Source of the DNA: Stichopus chloronotus
Lineage: Eukaryota > Echinodermata > Holothuroidea > Aspidochirotida > Stichopodidae
Assembly (NCBI GenBank): GCA_021234535.1
Contig: CM037849.1
Span: forward strand, 11,079,526-11,143,525
Direction: 5' to 3'
Length of the DNA: 64,000 nt
Made by a program: the position numbers and the translations under genes. The notes under the pieces were generated by a model. The model worked only from the letters and a program-made list of their open reading frames with translations. It did not search any database and was not told the origin of the DNA. Within the stretch, counting starts at the first letter, position 1; each line of letters begins with the position of its first letter. Positions 51,701 through 62,787 of the stretch are shown piece after piece.

Positions 51701-53734
51701 GGCACATACGGAGAAAGATGGAAATTTGCGTAATCTAGAACAAACTTTGCGTTAATTTCAAAACGTAAAATTTGTGAAAATGGAATACATCCTACCATTC
51801 CACACTGTCAAACACTTGTTAAAGATTGCACCATTTGGGTGGGTCACTATTATTTGATTCTAAAAAGTTTCCAAAGCGGATGCCTTACACCATCTCAGTA
51901 GGGGGATTTTTTGGATACTCCACAATATCTGCTCCCACCCATTGAACCATGCCAGCACTTCTAATAGTATCGCAAAAATCTGTTGGTTGTAGATTCTGTT
52001 CTTTCATTTAATGGGATGGGACTAGTGAAAATTAATTTTACGTCATCTTCCAAATCGTAATTTTCAATATAAAATCTTTATTCGTCGTGTCAGTAACAAA
52101 CAAGAGGAACTTCTTCATAATCAATGAAATGATGCTTGATATTTCATTCTCCTTGTCTCTAATAAGATCAGAATCAAACACAGTTTCTATACTTCCGGTT
52201 TTCTGTGATTTCTCTTTCCTGAATGGAATTTTTACATCGTTTGTAATGTTAGATTTCACACAGCAAAAACAAACATTTTCGTGAAATTTAACATATGGAC
52301 AAAAAGAGGTCACAAAAACACCAAAATGTCGTTGACATTAAACATAAAACTGTTAAGAAGGATATTGCGTCTCTCAATGTCTTTTGCATCCTTTTTCTTT
52401 CTGTCACATGGCAAAGATAAATACTGTAAAAATCCGGGAAAGTCCTCTTCCTTCCTTATTTTGTAGCAAGTGAGATTAATTAAGATAATATGCAGTTTAT
52501 TTAAGTCATTTCAAAGGTTAAGTTCCCGAAATCTACCAATATATCTTACCCGAACTCAACTTGACTCCAAATTAGAAGTAGATAGAACCTTAGTTCTTAA
52601 CCTTAGAACCTTAGAACCTTAGAAGTAGATTAGAACCTTTTTTTCTTTTCCCATTTTATTGTTTCATTATTTTTCTTGGCTTGAAATTTACGTACGTAAT
52701 GCACCATTTTTTTAAAAAAGAAAAACTTAAGTCTATCAGATCTCTCTAAAAAAAAGATGTTTACAATTTTTTACTTATTTTCCTTCATTTCGTTTAATTG
52801 AGTCGTGTAAAGATCCATGGAAGTACATCAATGAGAAACAAACTAAAATACGCCCCCGTGTCCTTTTTTTGTTGATTTCGTTCCTATCCTCACTTTTTTT
52901 TCAACATAGCAGTTTCGTACTCAACTTTAATATATGTACGAGGGAGTTATCTTACATGTTTCTTGTAAGAAGAAAGAATTAATCTAGACAGACCAGAGGG
53001 TTGATAATTACCACCAGAGAGATTGGTTCTGGAATTCTCTCTTTCTGTTCTTCCAAGATTACACCCAAAACGGTGTACGAGAATGACTGAATTGGCAGAA
53101 TAGGCGGAATGACTGTTTGACCTTTCATACTTTAAAAGACGGAAATGCATCATTAAATCATAGCTAAGAGAAGAGAAACAAAATGTAAACGACTCATTAT
53201 GATTTGAGAGCAAAGAGGATTAATAAAAAAAAATTTAATCGAAAAATGAGAAACACCTCATACAGATAGAAATTACTGCTAACAGGACAGGCTCTATGCT
53301 CATAGCTCTGACAGAATTCATAAAAGCATTACGAGGAGGGGGGGGGGGGGCGTTCTATGAGAGTTCCATGTGAGTGTAAGTGTGGTCCTATCGACGAAAA
53401 CTTTAACACTAAGGGACTGAAGAAGGTAACTGATCAAGGGAAACAAGTTTAATCCACTATAAATGTTTTCAAGTTTCTAAACATCAAGTAAGTCTTCTTT
53501 AGAATTTGTATAAAAATAGCGTTTACACAAAACTTAGACACATACACACAAATTTAAATTAAACGTGATTTCCTTTACACCGAAAAAAAAGAAATAAATG
53601 CTTTTGGTTGTCTGTTGATTTACACGAATATCGTTTGAATGGATTTTATGTTTTGCTGTTAATTGTGTTTCTTCTCTTGAGGATGCATGTTTCGGTTCAT
53701 TTCAAGGAAATCCACATAGAAAAGTTTTCTCACA
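51701..53734. other. Unique sequence with an 8-bp tandem repeat
   Basis: CCTTAGAA is repeated about four times at 52590-52622. A G tract lies at 53338-53350. Sense and antisense frames at 52.04-52.31 kb overlap and neither is recognisable. Confidence 0.45.
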
Positions 53735-54285
53735 GTTACACATCTAATCCTCTCTGTTACATAGATAGACATCACAGTTAGACTACAACTCCTCACAAGT
53801 ACACATCTGTGGAAAAACTTTCTCACAGTTTCACATCTAATCCTCACAGTTACACGTCTAATCCTCACAGTTACACATCTAATCCTCACAGTTACACATC
53901 TAATCCTCACAGTTACACATCTAATCCTCACAGTTACATATCTAATTCTCACAGTTACACATCTAATTCTCACAGTACATCTAATACGCACAGTTATATA
54001 TCTAGTCCTTACTTTTACACATCTAATCCCCACAGTTACACATCTAATCCTCACAGTTACACATCTTATCCCCACAGTTACACATCTAATCCTTATAGTT
54101 ACACATCAAATCCTCACAGTTACACATCTAATTCTCACAGTTACACATCTGTCCCTCACAGATTCACATCTAATTCTCACAGTTACACATCTAATTCTCA
54201 CAGTTACACATCTAATCCTCATAGCTATATATCTAGTCCTTACTTTTACACATCTAATCCTTACAGGTACATATTAATAGATTAA
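53735..54285. repeat. 21-bp minisatellite, left part
   Basis: About 24 units follow TCACAGTTACACATCTAATCC with substitutions; the most regular part is 53820-54230. The unit length is a multiple of three and leaves one plus frame open from 53809 to 54285 (heptapeptide SNPHSYT) and one minus frame open from 54075 to 53659 (RIRCVTV). Frames on both strands are equally open, so this is better read as repeat DNA than as a protein. The array resumes at about 54930 after an insertion. Confidence 0.95.
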
Positions 54286-54929
54286 ACCGGTGCTGTGGCC
54301 GAGCGGATGAACGTAGTAGTGTTTGCAGCAACGAAGGTTAGCAACCGGAAGATGTGGTGTTCGATTTCTGGCACTGTCAATTCTGTGTGTTGTCTGCGGT
54401 TTAAAGGGAAATAGCGGGGCGTTTAAAATACATCAACATGACGTTCAAATGAATTACCGTTAGTCTTTGTTAAACCATTCAGTCTCATCAGTAAACATCT
54501 GCCAAAGCTTCATCTCCTCAAAGCATTATGCATGGACTGAGTAACGGAAGTGCATCATTTGAATTTTGACAAGTTGGGTGAACAAATTAGTGTTGAGCAA
54601 CAAATAACTGAATATATATCTATGAGAAAATTATTTCTTGAAACTACTGTCCTTCCCTATTTTGAATAATCTATCATTTTACATCCACAAACATTGGTTT
54701 TAAATATATTGTTGTTTTCTGTTGAACAAACGCCCTATTTCCCTTTAACTTAATCAAAGTTTTTTCCATCTGAAATGACTGTTTGAAAAAACAAAACCGG
54801 ATTTGTTCCAAAATTTGTTTGAGTTGGTAATCACCCCAGGTGAAGTTGCAATGTATAAGACACGGGTTTCCTCCACACGTGTGTGGTCCCTCAGTGTCTT
54901 AAAATGTCTGCCCTCAAGACCTGAGTTAA
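54286..54929 (+). mobile_element. tRNA-derived SINE inserted in the minisatellite
   Basis: The insertion separates two parts of the 21-bp array. Its first 87 bp (54289-54375) look like a class II tRNA: acceptor GGTGCTG (54289-54295) pairs with TGGCACT (54369-54375) using wobbles, box A TGGCCGAGCGG is at 54296-54306, and box B-like GTGTTCGATTT is at 54357-54367. SINEs with tRNA heads are transcribed by RNA polymerase III from such boxes. The body holds a later TTAA-flanked insertion; without it the SINE would be about 295 bp. A possible short flanking duplication around ACATATTAAT/ACATCTTAAT cannot be told apart from the host repeat. Confidence 0.7.
54401..54748 (+). mobile_element. TTAA-flanked element family C, best copy, nested in SINE
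   Basis: It is bounded by TTAA at 54401-54404 and 54745-54748. The left end is AGGGAAATAGCGGGGCGTTT; the right end on the minus strand is AGGGAAATAGGGCGTTTGTT, an inverted repeat of about 18 bp interrupted by one dinucleotide. Length is 348 bp and it is non-coding. Its position inside the tRNA-derived insertion shows it arrived after, or moved with, that insertion. Older relatives lie at 37445 and 45532. Confidence 0.85.
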
Positions 54930-56010
54930 TACATCTTAATCCTTACAGTTACGCATCCAAAAATGACAAAACTAATCCTTACAGTTAATCTCATTAATCC
55001 TCACTGTTACATGTCTCATTTCTTACAACTCACAACATTTCAATTGTATTAATTACATTTCTGAATCCTCATAGTTACACCACAATCCCCCACAGTTACA
55101 CTTCTTAATCCTCATAGTTGCATATCTAATCCTCACAGCTATACACAGGTACACTTTTTACTCATCACTTTTGCAACTTGCAAATGTAATTCCCACAGTT
55201 ACACATCTAATCCTCACAGTTACACATCTAATCCTCACAGTTACACATCTCATCCTCACACTTACACACATAGTTCTCAAGGTTACACATCTGATATTCA
55301 CAGTTGTTCACTTAATCCTTGCAGTTACACATCTAAACCTCATACAAACACATCTAATCCTCACAGTTATACATATAAACCTCCAAGGAACACATCTAAT
55401 TGCCACAGTTACACATCTAATCCCCACAATTACACATACACTTTTCAAGGTTATACATCTAATCCACACCGTTACACACCTAATCCTCACACTTACACAT
55501 CTAAACCTCAATCTTCACAGTTATAGATCATCTAATCCTCCCAGTTACACATCTAATCTTCACGATGACACATATAATTTTCTCAATTACACCAGTAACC
55601 CTCACAACTACATTAGTCATTCCTCACAATTGCTCCTTTAATTTTTCCCAATTTCACTTGTGAATCCCCATAACTACACATTTAATTCTCACAGGTACAC
55701 CGAATCATTTTTTAATATTCACAGTTACAAATTTAATCCTGTACTCATCACATCTAATCCTCACATGTACGCAACTAATCCTCACAGTTACACATCAAAT
55801 ACTCACAGAAACACGACTAATCCTCACAGCAACACATCTAATCCCCACAGTTACATATCTGGTCCACACCGTCATACATCTAATCCTCACAGAAACACAT
55901 CTAATCCTCACAGAAACACATCTAATCCCCACAGTTAAATATCTAATCCAGTAAATTACACATCTCATCTTGAATATTTGACATTTAATTCTCACAGTTA
56001 CAAATCTAAT
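54930..56010. repeat. 21-bp minisatellite, right part
   Basis: The CACAGTTACACATCTAATCC motif resumes at about 54930 and continues, more diverged than on the left, to about 56010. Variants include CTCACAGAAACACATCTAAT and TTCAAGGTTACACATCTGA. Open frames at 55171-55641 and 55660-55938 (plus) and 55308-55511 and 55795-56016 (minus) all come from the repeat. One reads TVTHLIL, a different phase from the left part. Confidence 0.9.
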
Positions 56011-58500
56011 GCACATTTAATACAATGGAAGAGATATGAATTTTTCCCAACAGTTCCTACTTGTAGATTAATGTTTGGGATCACAATGATGTTTAACTAA
56101 CATGAATGAGGACTGGCACTTGTGATAAAGAGTACTCTTCGACCATCTGAAACCAAAACTGTAAAGATGGAGTGAAAGCAAATTAGACTGAAACCAATGA
56201 CATTTCGTTAAAGCAATATCAATAAATGGACACCATAGAAATATATACAAACAAGAATGACATCATTGAACAAAAACCGAAACCCAAAGTCTGTTAGGCA
56301 ACAGGCGTTCTCGTGAAACTGCTTAACACAAATCCAACGGGAGTTTTAGGATAATATACCTTGCAAACAGCTAAACGTTGGAAACATTCCAATTTTTCCT
56401 GAATATTATCAGGTTACCTAAAAAATTAAACGGTTGTATTTACTACTTCTGTTTCGTAAAAGATGAAGCTAGATATCGAACCAACAAATTCTCTGGCGAT
56501 CGTGCATTATATACGGCAGACGTTGAAGGCAGGTCTGTTTTGCCATACAGAGCAAAGACGCCGCCTGTTATGTTCGGCTTCATTTCTTCAGTGCGTAGTT
56601 AGCCTGACGTAATTCTGGTTTATCTAATTTCTATGATGGAGACACAATTTCAAGTTAAATATGTGTGTATTTGTTGACCTTTTCATCGTGTGGGGACTTT
56701 TGCTAAGGATCCAAACATTTTACTCATAGTCTCAGTAAGTTGTTTAGATTAATTGGAAGAATACTACACCTGGAAGTATTTACATTATTCCCATCGACTA
56801 CCATGTGTGTCATCTTTTAAACATTGGCGTAGATCCAAGGAGGCGTGGGGGTAAATCCCTGATGTTTACAAGGGGGACTAATGTCCATCAAATTATCCAC
56901 CACCCCCTCATCCCCTATAAAGGAACAGATGTAGATAAAGGTGTATCTGTGCCAAACGGTAAAGTACATTTTTGCCACCCACACGCAGGTTAACGATTCA
57001 GTTCAAAGGGAAGCCTTTTTGAAGGACTCGTCTAGCTTAATTATTGTTTCAATATTACAGAATTCCATTTTGACCAGAAATCAACTTTCAACAGATACTT
57101 GATGGATCATCGGTAACTTCATCAAAGCCATATACTTTCTGTCATCAATATTATGTGGACCAAGTTTTCCCCGTCTAGAGACTTGGTAATCAGAAAACGT
57201 GGATTGGATCTCTTCAAGTTTTTTGACGTCACATGATCAAGTCCCTTAACCTACTTAATGTTAAAAAAATGTCTACTCCGTGGAATAACAAATTAAAGAA
57301 GATTTCTTGTTCAATATTAAGGCTTTATAAGTAAGCTGTAAAATCCTAATGCAAATGTCTCCAGAGAGAAATGATCAGGAAAGTTCGAGATAAAATTTTG
57401 ATTTTAAAATTTTTGATAAAATTGTAAATCATCATCTCAGCATGAAGAGCGCAAAACAAGTAACTTTGAGTTAGCTCCATTGAGTTCTATTCATTGATTT
57501 CGTTTGTACGTTGAAAAGAATTGGCCAGCATTTAAGTTAGATCGGTTGCTCTAAGAGGTTCTTAAAACTGAAATTTGTTCCTCTAGTTCCATGAACAAAT
57601 TCTTGAAGGACGATATGTCTGATTGTAGTAGACTACAAAGAGAGCAGGATGGAACTGCAAAAAGAAGATGCACACACATACATAACGAAGTTTAAAGATA
57701 GATGCACTCTAAGATTTGTTGTCTTTGGAACTTCATAAAATCACGTACCTCTGACTATTTTCATTAAAGGCCTTGTATTTGATAGAAAATGCTGTGATAG
57801 ACACAAAATCTTAAAAACAGGAAAGAGGATGTAGCAATTTACATGTGATGCTCAGGTGTGGCACATGGTTTACACTTTTTTTTTTTTTTTTTTTTGCTAA
57901 AAGCTAGTTACATAAATCTCAATTATAATAATTTAGTCATCCACCGTAGATTACGTTATTAGAAGAATGTTTTGTTACTTAGTACTTATTCAAGCATTAT
58001 CTATATTCAGAACAAATCTATTACTTGCTATTTACATGAGAAATCAACTTTAGTTTTAGTGCTGTTGGTGACTCTATCAATATTTACTTCAATTAACATT
58101 GAAAGACAGAAGGATTGGTTACCGACAGCGATGTTGCATTATTTTATGCTCTAAATGAGAGTATGTTGTTATATCAAGGTTTGTCGTTACATTAGGGTAT
58201 GTTGGTACATGATAACTACAGTACGTTTCTGTGACACGCCGTTAAGTGAAATTCAAAACCAGGAGCAATGTATTACATATCTAATCAATGGTAACTTGTC
58301 AAACTTACGTAAAAATGTACAAGTGCACATTATTAAATCAATAAATTAAATCAAATTTCACATGTATGGAGACAATGCACTTTTGAGATTGTCGGGGATC
58401 CAGAAAATGTTTATGAAAAACTCCGGCGTATTTGATCTGCGTGGTGCCCACAAGGCATGACTTATAATCGTTGTTAGTCAACCTTACCCTAGCCTAGTCA
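56011..58500. other. Unique AT-rich sequence
   Basis: A T-run of about 19 bases lies near 57878-57896. A plus-strand frame at 56378-56602 has a mixed-composition C-terminal half (DEARYRTNKFSGDRALYTAD) preceded by a pyrimidine-rich stretch ending in AG, but no domain is recognised. Words near 56850-56885 weakly resemble repeat A (GTTTACAAG-GG-ACT). No gene is supported. Confidence 0.4.
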
Positions 58501-61023
58501 CAGTTATTGTACAGCGGTTAGAGAAGCTTTGTCAAAGAGAACACTGCTTCTAATGCATGCTTTTGTTTTATCGCTATTGTCACACGAATGATATTGAGCC
58601 ACTTCGGCATGTTCTTAAGAGATGTGATCAACTTTGTTGGGAGACCCATAAATATGGCATACCCATACTACTGATGCCCTGATGCCCATAAATACTTCTT
58701 CCTGGGGGATTTCTGTTAATAGATCAAAGTGTATCCAACCTTACTGGTTTCTCTTATTACATGCCTGTGTCACAAGACCTTAACGTATAAAATGACATCT
58801 GGCTACAAACCAAACGGCCACTGTATTGCCCCTAGAGGGTATCTTGGCATGCACATTCGTGAATGCATTAGAGGAAGCAATGATAACTTCTTCTTTTTTT
58901 AGCAGATGCATAGCTTGTGCAATCGTCCTTGATGTAGATTGGATGATATGGGTCATGTGACATCAGTTCATTGACTAATGGAACATACGACCTGTGAAGC
59001 ACAGATGTAGAAACGTTTCGTTAAGTCATTTGTCCTGAAAAACAATGGAATGAAAGTCTTCTTAGTACTCTTCCAGAATGTTATTCTTACCAATTATCAA
59101 GACTTTAATCAATTTCATTGTTTTTTACTTGCTGCATGTCGTAACTTGTGGATGCAACGGCCGTTCAAAATCCTTCGTGGAAATTTCCTATTTGTTGCTT
59201 TTTGTAATCAGTTGTGACCAATGATATTAGCGTGCGTGTATAGTGGTCACCAATCGTGTACACGTACGTATTATCTACGTGCCAACGAGTTTAAAATCAA
59301 CACGTAAAACGATAATATAACAAAAGCTGGACAGAAAAAAAAAGGGCAAACAAAACGAAAATAGTTTCGATGGTTTATGTGTTACAGATTAAACAAAATA
59401 TCGCCCACACCCGAAACGTCTTCAAGAGTTTATTTACCGTTTGTGACATGTCACTGTATGCGCTGAGGTAAGGGTTCTGAAATAACACAATGGAGCAAAT
59501 CTGGTGTTTGGACGATGGTAATATTTATTTGTCCTTCCTCTTCGTGATTAGAATCATGGATCCGTCAGCATTAAAATCAACAGCTTTCAAAGCCAGCATG
59601 TCCAGAATATGCAACATCTGTGTCAAGGGGGGCTATTATTTCCATAGATTTGGTTAGAGAGTTGCGGGTAACTGCAAAAGGGGCTTTCTGTATACGTGAA
59701 CGAAAGCATGTTATACTGCAGTATGTTTACCACTTATCAACATTGTGGCGGAAGTTACGTTAATGTTTTAAAAGAATCTCCTCTGTTTTCAGCAATTATA
59801 AGAAGTTGACATTCTTTATTCACATCGTTGTAATCTCTTAGACAAATTGCTGACATTTTAATGAAATGTCAGCAGATTCAACATAAAACAGAAACGGATG
59901 ATCTTTTCATACAAAATCTCGTAAAGTGTGAAGTAAAGTGTCTTCCACTTTTCTTCACGGTTTACTAGTTTAAAGTAATGTTAGTTTTAAATTGTATTTT
60001 TTATGTTTTGCGAGTATTTTGTGGGTACCTCTCTATCCGTAGCTATCTATCTCCAGCTTTGAAAAGTGTCAACACGTGTCTTGATTTCGTGATATTTTGG
60101 TATTTTGGTTTACGGTGATATCTTTGGTATGGCTGGTGATGTTTTTTTTTTAACTCGTTCCATCTTGTGGGTTTTTTTCTGAATCAGCGTAAAGGTCTCA
60201 TGATAGTCCTAAAAGGTACAAGTCAGAGAAAGATTCTCCCACCCTCGTCCTCTAACTGACGTCTTATTAGAAAAAGAAAAAAAAGCGAGAAGGGGGGGGG
60301 GGGCGAAACTGTGATACCAGCTGCAATCAAGCATATTGAGTGATGTTCATATCGGTTGTGTTCTGTTATAACCAAGGCATTAGAACGACCTATGATGCAT
60401 TTGACTGCTACCTTTAGATCAGTGGTTCCCACCCATTTGGACTTCCCTTCCCCCTAACTTCTATCGTTTTTTTTCCTGGTACCCATTGACCCACACCTTA
60501 AGAAAATGAAGAACCAACAAAGAAATCCCCCCCCCCCGAAGAACCAACTAAGAAATCCCCCCCCCCCCTCACACACACACACACACTATTGATTAATATA
60601 TAACCACACTATTTTTTCATCGTTTAAGTGACTCTCCACACTCTTAGAAAAAAGTAGAATAATTTACAGGAATAACGATTCTGTTTCGACCCTTTTGTCC
60701 AGCAGGTAGAACCCTTTGATGCTCGAGAACCAGTTTTCATGTGGTGTTCACCAACACTCCAAGAGGCACTAGTGCTTCAGGTTGGGACCCAGACTTCAGG
60801 GTTTAGACAATGATGCTTTTATAGGAATCAGTGAAACACTACACAAATTTCTTTCTTGAGGTGGATATTACAGGGGAGAACATACTATTCGTAGAAAGTC
60901 AGTAGATATATGTTCATCGAAAGCAATCCTATCAATGCGTTAACTTCTTGCCTGTTGACATTCGATGGGCGAAATAAAGCCACTTTAGTTTGAGAGCGGG
61001 ATTGTCGTATTTCTTAACAAAGC
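58501..61023. other. Unique sequence with G and C tracts
   Basis: A 12-base G tract lies at 60292-60303. At 60508-60568 a 30-bp unit, GAAGAACCAACAAAGAAATC followed by a C tract (60527-60537, then 60557-60568), is tandemly duplicated, and a short (CA)n follows at 60569-60587. No gene or large repeat was recognised. Confidence 0.45.
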
Positions 61024-61557
61024 TTAAAAGGATGGTCCAGCCACAAATTTAGTTTTGATATATTTAAGAGTAAGTTAATCTAACCATTCTGGTAAAACTT
61101 TTATTCAGTTCCCATGCGTGATTCTTCAGATATTATCAGGTCGAGTTATCCCCTTTGCTACCAACTGTGAACTTGAAGCAAGCAGAAGTGACTTCATCTC
61201 TTCATATTGCTGAAGAGTCTTTGTTTTCTTTATTATTGAATTTATTGTTTTGACCTTGAAATCAGTAGGTGGTCAGCCTAGGTACTGGTTATGTGAAGGT
61301 CGTAAAACCCTCATACCCCATGCGTTCACGTTATGATAGCACTAGACACTGAAGTATTAAATTTGATGTAAAGTTTAAAGAAAAAGATAAAATGCTTTAT
61401 CAATGTGTGGAGATGACATCACTCCTGCTTGCCTCAAGTCAACTCCTGGTAACAAATGTCTCAAATGCAACTGCTCATATCTCGGGAATCACACATGGTC
61501 GAATTTACTTACTCTTCAACATATCAAAGCTATATTTGTGGATAAACCATCCTTTAA
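61024..61557. mobile_element. Long-armed TTAA-flanked foldback element
   Basis: TTAA lies at both ends (61024-61027 and 61554-61557). The left end AAGGATGGTCCAGCCACAAAT (one A longer) is matched on the minus strand of the right end by AGGATGGTTTATCCACAAAT. The inverted similarity continues through TTTGATAT, AAGAGTAAGT, the CACGCATGGG/CACACATGG block and GAGATGA-GTCACT-CTGCTTGC, ending at 61200 on the left and 61410 on the right. The arms are thus about 177 and 148 bp around a 210-bp centre. The 61392-61613 frame crosses the right arm and is incidental. It is non-coding and could fold into one large hairpin. Confidence 0.8.
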
Positions 61558-62433
61558 ACAGATTGCATGAAATTCGTCAGATTTGGTCACAAAGGCAAAA
61601 TACCACCTCGTAAATGTTGGTCTTTCCCAACTTTGGTGATTGGTGTTCGGTTGCTATAGAGGATTATGAAGAATGACGGACAGGAAGCAAAAAAAGTTTG
61701 TATTTACCGATTAACCGACAACTTTAAAGAGACAAAGAGGGTAAACGAGAGACGTTATTCTTTTACGTTGTAAAGAGTTTTTCACGGTCAGTCTAACGGA
61801 GTGGAAAACACCAAGTTCTCTGCCTGTAACTTCATTCACGCCATAACTTGGGGAGTTTCATGCTTACCCATCTAGGGTCGTAAAATGGTCTCAATCGGCT
61901 TCTACGACAATTTTCCACCTGTGCAGCTTGAATCTGTTGTGATGGTATTTGCGTGGGCCCTGAGTAGCAACGGCCGTTCTCTTAAGTTGATTGTCTTCAG
62001 TAAAGTATAAGCTACAGAGACTATGGACCATGGTAGCAAAATTATCCTCAAAGATGTTAAACATACATTTTTTTCATATGTAATGTCACATTAATGCTTC
62101 GTTACTATTACAATAGCAGATCGATAATGTTATTAAACTATTGATCAACATCAATCAATCAATATCGTGTACTTTACAACGACCAAGTTTTAACAACTTC
62201 TTGTGACATTCAAGAAGTTGTGCAGAAACGGATAGAGAAGAAGAAATGCTACAAGATACATGGCCTACATTTTCCCTTGGTTCATCTAAAGAAAAAGACG
62301 ACGTTTTCACAAGTACGTCTCAAGAAGGTGAAATTAATAGATTTCTCTTGGATGTCATTAAAGCTTAAAGCAATGAAGAAGAAAAGGAGATTGAAAAAGT
62401 ATTACAGATCTTCTGAGTTTTAGAGACAGATAG
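61558..62433. other. Unique sequence between two mobile elements
   Basis: A short TCAATCAATCAATAT run lies at 62149-62163. The lysine-rich frame at 62220-62423 directly precedes the retrotransposon fragment but does not resemble a retrotransposon protein. No other feature was recognised. Confidence 0.4.
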
Positions 62434-62621
62434 CTTCTCTTTTTTGCTAAAATGTATTTCAGCCAAATGCTATACAAGGGACGGTGTGGATTCAATATTA
62501 GAAAGTTTTTCTACATACAAAGAGTCACCAACGCATGGAATAAGGTTACCCCAGGAAGCCATCGATGGCAAAATCAATGAATGCTTTCAAGTCTTTCCTC
62601 ACTAAAGACCGACTGGGACGC
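62434..62621 (+). pseudogene. C-terminal fragment of a non-LTR retrotransposon ORF2
   Basis: One plus frame after a TAG at 62431 reads a stretch containing GFNIRKFFYIQRVTNAWNKV, which fits the FFxQRVxNxWNxLP motif near the end of many non-LTR retrotransposon reverse-transcriptase proteins (CR1, Jockey and RTE groups). After P the frame shifts, and another frame continues AKSMNAFKSFLTKDRLGR, matching the AxSVNxFKxxLDK segment that normally follows. The polypeptide is therefore truncated at the 5' side and broken by a frameshift near 62550-62560. 5' truncation is usual for such elements. The clade cannot be fixed from this short piece. A TTAA element abuts the 3' side. Confidence 0.75.
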
Positions 62622-62787
62622 TTAAAGGGACTCATTGAGTTGATGTTGCTTATTTTGTGGCAAGTTTGAAGGAAAACATTGCGTGTCAGTTCCGACTAGC
62701 CCTATTAGTCATGTTTCTATTCCTACAGTGACTAACAATGTGAGAAGTTGCAAGGACTGCATGAACCAAGTTAATGAGTCCCTTTAA
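62622..62787. mobile_element. TTAA-flanked element family F, short copy
   Basis: TTAA bounds it at 62622-62625 and 62784-62787. The left end is AGGGACTCATTGAGTTGATG; the right end on the minus strand is AGGGACTCATTAACTTGGTT, identical for 11 bases. At 166 bp it is less than half the length of the 50-kb copy. The interior is only loosely alignable, so it is an internal-deletion derivative or a sister subfamily. It begins where the retrotransposon fragment stops. Confidence 0.8.

Noticed and set aside
53809..54285. 158-codon plus-strand frame with a heptapeptide repeat as a real protein
   Set aside because: It is wholly made of a 21-bp DNA repeat; an equally open frame lies on the other strand, and the repeat continues past the frame in other phases.
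54289..54375. Functional tRNA gene
   Set aside because: Acceptor pairing depends on several wobbles, the anticodon arm is not clear, and it heads a longer insertion, so a SINE is the better reading.
62220..62423. Lysine-rich frame as part of the retrotransposon protein
   Set aside because: It is separated from the recognisable frame by stops and has no retrotransposon motif.
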